A stretch of 64,000 nt of DNA from Sialis fuliginosa (Eukaryota; Arthropoda; Insecta; Megaloptera; Sialidae). The notes below the pieces were generated by a model, which worked only from the letters and a program-made list of their open reading frames with translations, searched no databases and was not told the DNA's origin. Position numbers and translations under genes: made by a program. The stretch is from assembly GCA_961205875.1 (NCBI GenBank), contig OY540810.1:24924001-24988000 (forward strand). The letters are read 5' to 3'. Shown one piece after another: positions 60,559 to 64,000 of the stretch (position 1 is its first letter; each line of letters begins with the position of its first letter).

Positions 60559-61418
60559 TGGCCTAACAATGAAAAAACGATTTTTTAATGAAAAAAATTC
60601 TTTTATTCTTCGACATAATCTTCATCTAGAGCAATGTACTTGTTCCAACCGTCCTCTAACATTTCGATACCGGTCTTATAGTGGTTCGTGTCAAGTCTCC
60701 CAAAATAGGCGTTTGTTTTCAACTCGGCTTCTTTATTAGAGTAAAATCTTTCTTTTGTCAGAGAGCCACATTTTCAGTTTCGGAAAAAAGTAGTCGCTGG
60801 GGGCCAGGTCAGGAGAATACGGTGGGTGCGGAATAAATTCCTTCAATTTATCGGTCGTAACGTGAGCCTTGTGAAATGATGCATTGTCTTGGAGAAACAG
60901 CATTATTGGTACCCGTCACCCGCAAATATTTTTCATATGTAAACATTTATTAAGAATATGGCCTTTGAGATGCCTATGGTGTTAGCTAGTTCACTCACTT
61001 TCACTTTGCGGTCATTCAACACAATATCACGAATTTTTCTAATGTTTTCTGGAGAAACTGCCTCATTTGGCCTTCCTGAACGTATATAGTGTACCATTTG
61101 TGCTCATACGGTCACGACGAAACTCAGCAAATCAATATTTTACGTTATGGTTAGGGCAGATGTGCCGTAACATTTATGAAACCATTCCTTTGTTTGGACG
61201 ATATTTCTTCCCATCAAAAAACAATGTTTATTCAAAACACGAAATTAACTTTTTTCTATGATTAAAAAAATAACACAATACGAAGGTTGTAACTTAAACA
61301 AGAGTACATGAAATGTCATGATATTTTGACAGTAATCTAGTTAAGGTTGGAAAACAAAAAAAATTTTTGTTTATGTCGCCATCCGTATGTGAGACCAAAG
61401 ACTCTTCAGCCCATGTAG
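60538..61418 (-). mobile_element. Defective mariner transposon, 881 bp
   Basis: Terminal repeats CTACATGGGCTGAA(A/G)AGT lie at both ends, flanked by TA (60536-60537 and 61419-61420). It is shorter than a usual mariner (about 1.3 kb) because the middle of the transposase is deleted. It contains the transposase pseudogene listed next. Confidence 0.85.
60603..61259 (-). pseudogene. Mariner transposase pseudogene
   Basis: The minus strand encodes pieces in the order of a mariner transposase. An N-terminal helix-turn-helix part has QTKEWFHKCYG and later RSGRPNEAVSPENIRKI. After an internal deletion comes the catalytic C-terminal half with QDNASFH and HPPYSPDLAPSDY (second and third acidic residues). 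It ends in NAYFGRLD...DEDYVEE and stop. The start codon is ATA instead of ATG, an in-frame stop follows four codons later, and a frameshift lies after FFPKLKMWLSD. The spacing between the last two catalytic aspartates is shorter than the usual 34 residues. It cannot make active enzyme. Confidence 0.88.
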
Positions 61419-61420
61419 TA

Positions 61421-63880
61421 CATGTCGTTAAGAGTAAAAAAAATTCTACACCAATAATGATGATATCAGATTTGTTTAATGAAAAAAATCTATATATCTA
61501 CAATCTACCAAAAAAGTATACATATTATAATCTTAAACACACCAGTAATCCGTAACATTTAAGCCCATACAACCTTTGTTAATCTGTGATAATACTCACA
61601 TTACAATGATTAAAAATGTATTATTTTTTAATAACGAAAAATATTTTAATGTACGTAAATAATATTCTTACAAAATAAATATTCGTTTTTGATTTATTTC
61701 CAAAGAGGAATATTTAACGAACTTCGCATTAACTTTTTACACTTAATTTATTCTTTAATATAGAAACCTGATAACAACTTTTCGTTAAGTTGCTATAAAA
61801 AGGTTAAAAATAATAAACAGTTATATATCTGGAAATTGAAAAGAAACCATTAAATATTAATTAAACAAGATGGAGCAAAGTGGCTCTGATTTAATTTACA
61901 TGATTGGTGAGAAAACAAAGAAGCCATGGGTTACTTGATCTGGCCTCGGAGTCATAGCCGGAATAAGGGGAAATTTATAATCGCTGTAGCACTTTAATTA
62001 ATTATCTCCTTGTATTCTTCAATCATAACAACTCTATTAAAAAAATAAAAGAGATCTGAACAAATTCAGGCACAATAACAACACACATAATATAAATATT
62101 TTGTGTTTATTTATGAGGTTTTTTCTCTTAATTTAAACCTGTTCAATTTTTTTCCTATATCTGTATTGATATAAATATAAAAATATTAAATATGAATAGA
62201 TACAAATAATTATTTGCCCCTAACTTTTTAAAGCCATCAGTGGAATTAATAAGTATATAATATAATAATTTTTATAAATCCATATACCTATTTTAATAAG
62301 TATTACAGAAGACAATTATTTTCTATTGTATATATTACTACCGCAATTTCGGAAATAAATCTTAAATTAAATAAATAATAATAATATTAATAATAATTTC
62401 TTCTATCATTTTAAATAAAAACACAAATATATTTAATTAATTTTATATCAAGTGTAACATATTTAAATACTAAAATTCGGAATATCAAATATTTATTGCC
62501 ACAAAATTTACTTATATATGTTTCAATATATTACATAATAATTTAATCGCACAAATATATATGAGTACCTACCTACCTATTATAAACGAAGAGTAGTTCT
62601 TTATCTAGCAAATGAGTTTCAAAATATCTGTCTTTGTTTGATACATTGAGAAATGATTTGAATATAATAATAATCAAATGAGAGAAGCTTACTAAATTTG
62701 TGATAAGCGAATTTGAATGAAAACTGGTCGACCACTTCTGCATGCGACTCTACCTGCGCATCTTATATATTTATTATTTATACAGCAATATAAACACAAA
62801 GCAGTTTCATATAAATAATTAAATATATTAACAAAAACACACCATCAATCAATATCATGATATACGTATTATGTAATGAACTTTACGCAAGACATGTTAT
62901 ATTATAAAGATATCTGGAGCAAGTCCTGCTCTGGTAAATAAAGAAGAATTATACCGTTCATCCAAGATGTATACTTGTATAAAAGTTTCGCCTCATTTAA
63001 CCACCGTTGTTGTTAATTTGTTACTTAATTACAAATTCAGATTTCCTTTGCGAACTTAATTTCATTACTTTTCTTTGAATATTAAAATAGAAAATTAATT
63101 ACCAGTTAAATGATTTTCTTATAAAAGCAAGCAGTTGCATAAAGTTTAAAAAGCATCTGTAATATGAGAAATTATAATTTCAAGATAAATATTAAAGCAA
63201 TGGGGATGCTATATTGGAACAAATAATAAAGCTATTGATTCGAGAATCGAGAACATATTTATGAATAATTTTCATTAAAGATACTTTGAAATTATTTCAT
63301 AATGAGTCTTGTTTATGTATATATGGTAAATTCATTTTTATATATTATATAAATAACTACATTTGAAAACGAAGTGGCCAATATATTTTCAAGTAAATAA
63401 TAATAATATTGATTTCAAGTAGTTAGGTTGATTTTACCAAACGATTTGTGTTTGCCATAACACTAGCGAAGTAAGTAAATTTACCCCCTATATAAAGAAC
63501 TAATATAGTATAGTGAATTTACTCAGTTGTATGTAGTAAGATGTACCTACAGATTTTTGTTCTAATTTTTCCTACTTTTAATTTCAACGTTTTAGATGTA
63601 TTCATATTATACCAAACTTTTTTGTTCTTGATATATATGTAGTTCCAGTCATAATTTCACCTCATCCACATTAAAATCTTCAATACTACTCTACCAGCTA
63701 CCTTCCTTATTGTAACCCTCACTATGCTAGGGCTTCAAATCATGTTCGTAATTATTACTTACTTCCTTGTAATATTATATATATAGTATTACATAATTAT
63801 ATTATTATATATAAGAATTATTTAATTTCCGACAAAAGAAATATCAGTTGCTAAAGAACATAATTTTATCTATTTCCGGT
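61421..63880. other. Goosecoid intron 2, AT-rich tail
   Basis: No coding exon, RNA gene or defined repeat was found; the sequence is very AT-rich with TA-type simple runs (for example 63768-63800). The homeobox exon that should complete goosecoid was looked for here and not found. Confidence 0.35.
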
Positions 63881-64000
63881 AAAAGTCTCATTAAATAAAA
63901 ACTATGTTTAATCAAAATACGAAATTCACTATCTTCCATGATTAAAAATACAACAAAAGTAACGTCACTTCGAAGACTGTAATTTGAACAAGAGTACATT
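63881..64000 (-). mobile_element. Fragment of a second mariner copy, cut by the window edge
   Basis: 63893-64000 matches the 5' part of the mariner at 61202-61311 in the same orientation. It includes an intact ATG and MEDSEFRILIKHSFYLM-type N-terminus (ATG at about 63941). The similarity stops abruptly at about 63890, so the rest of the transposase is missing on that side. The terminal repeat would lie beyond base 64000. Confidence 0.65.

Noticed and set aside
1..64000. CRISPR arrays, bacterial operons, tRNA or rRNA genes, endogenous viral genes
   Set aside because: None was seen: no regularly spaced repeats, no cloverleaf sequence and no viral protein motif. The gene structure is eukaryotic throughout.

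Overview
The window is AT-rich nuclear DNA of an arthropod, most likely an insect. The genes are split by many GT/AG introns and include goosecoid, an M13 neprilysin, a cilia assembly factor and spliceosomal and mitochondrial housekeeping genes. Tc1/mariner and hAT-like DNA transposon debris is dense. A hemipteran is plausible from the compact multi-finger zinc-finger gene style and transposon load, but the order is inference. No bacterial, organellar or viral gene was recognised.

Layout. 1-1.9 kb: foldback repeat and AT-rich DNA. 1.90-11.59 kb (+): a complete 16-exon neprilysin-like (M13) metallopeptidase with a predicted 863-residue product; its larger introns are mostly filled by palindromic elements. 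11.6-13.85 kb: spacer with a 995-bp hAT-like element. 13.85-19.69 kb (-): complete CFAP298, three exons and 290 residues; its 4.8-kb second intron is almost entirely one giant inverted repeat. 19.7-22.4 kb: spacer with a 1.34-kb hAT-like element. 22.43-24.74 kb (-): complete GTPBP3/MnmE, six exons and 509 residues. 26.4-28.1 kb and 30.5-33.4 kb (-): two tandem paralogous C2H2 genes with 11 and about 18 fingers, sharing an N-terminal exon type and CGTCAA-rich upstream DNA. 34.5-35.8 kb (-): WBP4 (FBP21), whose first exon could not be found. 36.7-37.6 kb (-): CAMKMT, two exons and 284 residues. 37.6-44.1 kb: transposon-rich spacer. 44.10 kb to beyond the window (+): goosecoid; exon 1 and exon 2 are present and the homeobox is split at codons 46/47. 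The remaining homeobox exon lies beyond base 64000, so intron 2 exceeds 12.5 kb.

The genes do not form one pathway. Most are single-copy housekeeping genes plus one developmental regulator. What unites the window is the repeat fraction. At least eight hAT-like non-autonomous elements have 8-bp target duplications (five exact, three 7/8). Several long foldback elements sit inside introns, where they would be transcribed as hairpins. A mariner pseudogene lies next to a 50-bp perfect palindrome. All gene models come from reading frames, splice signals and remembered family similarity. No database search was possible.
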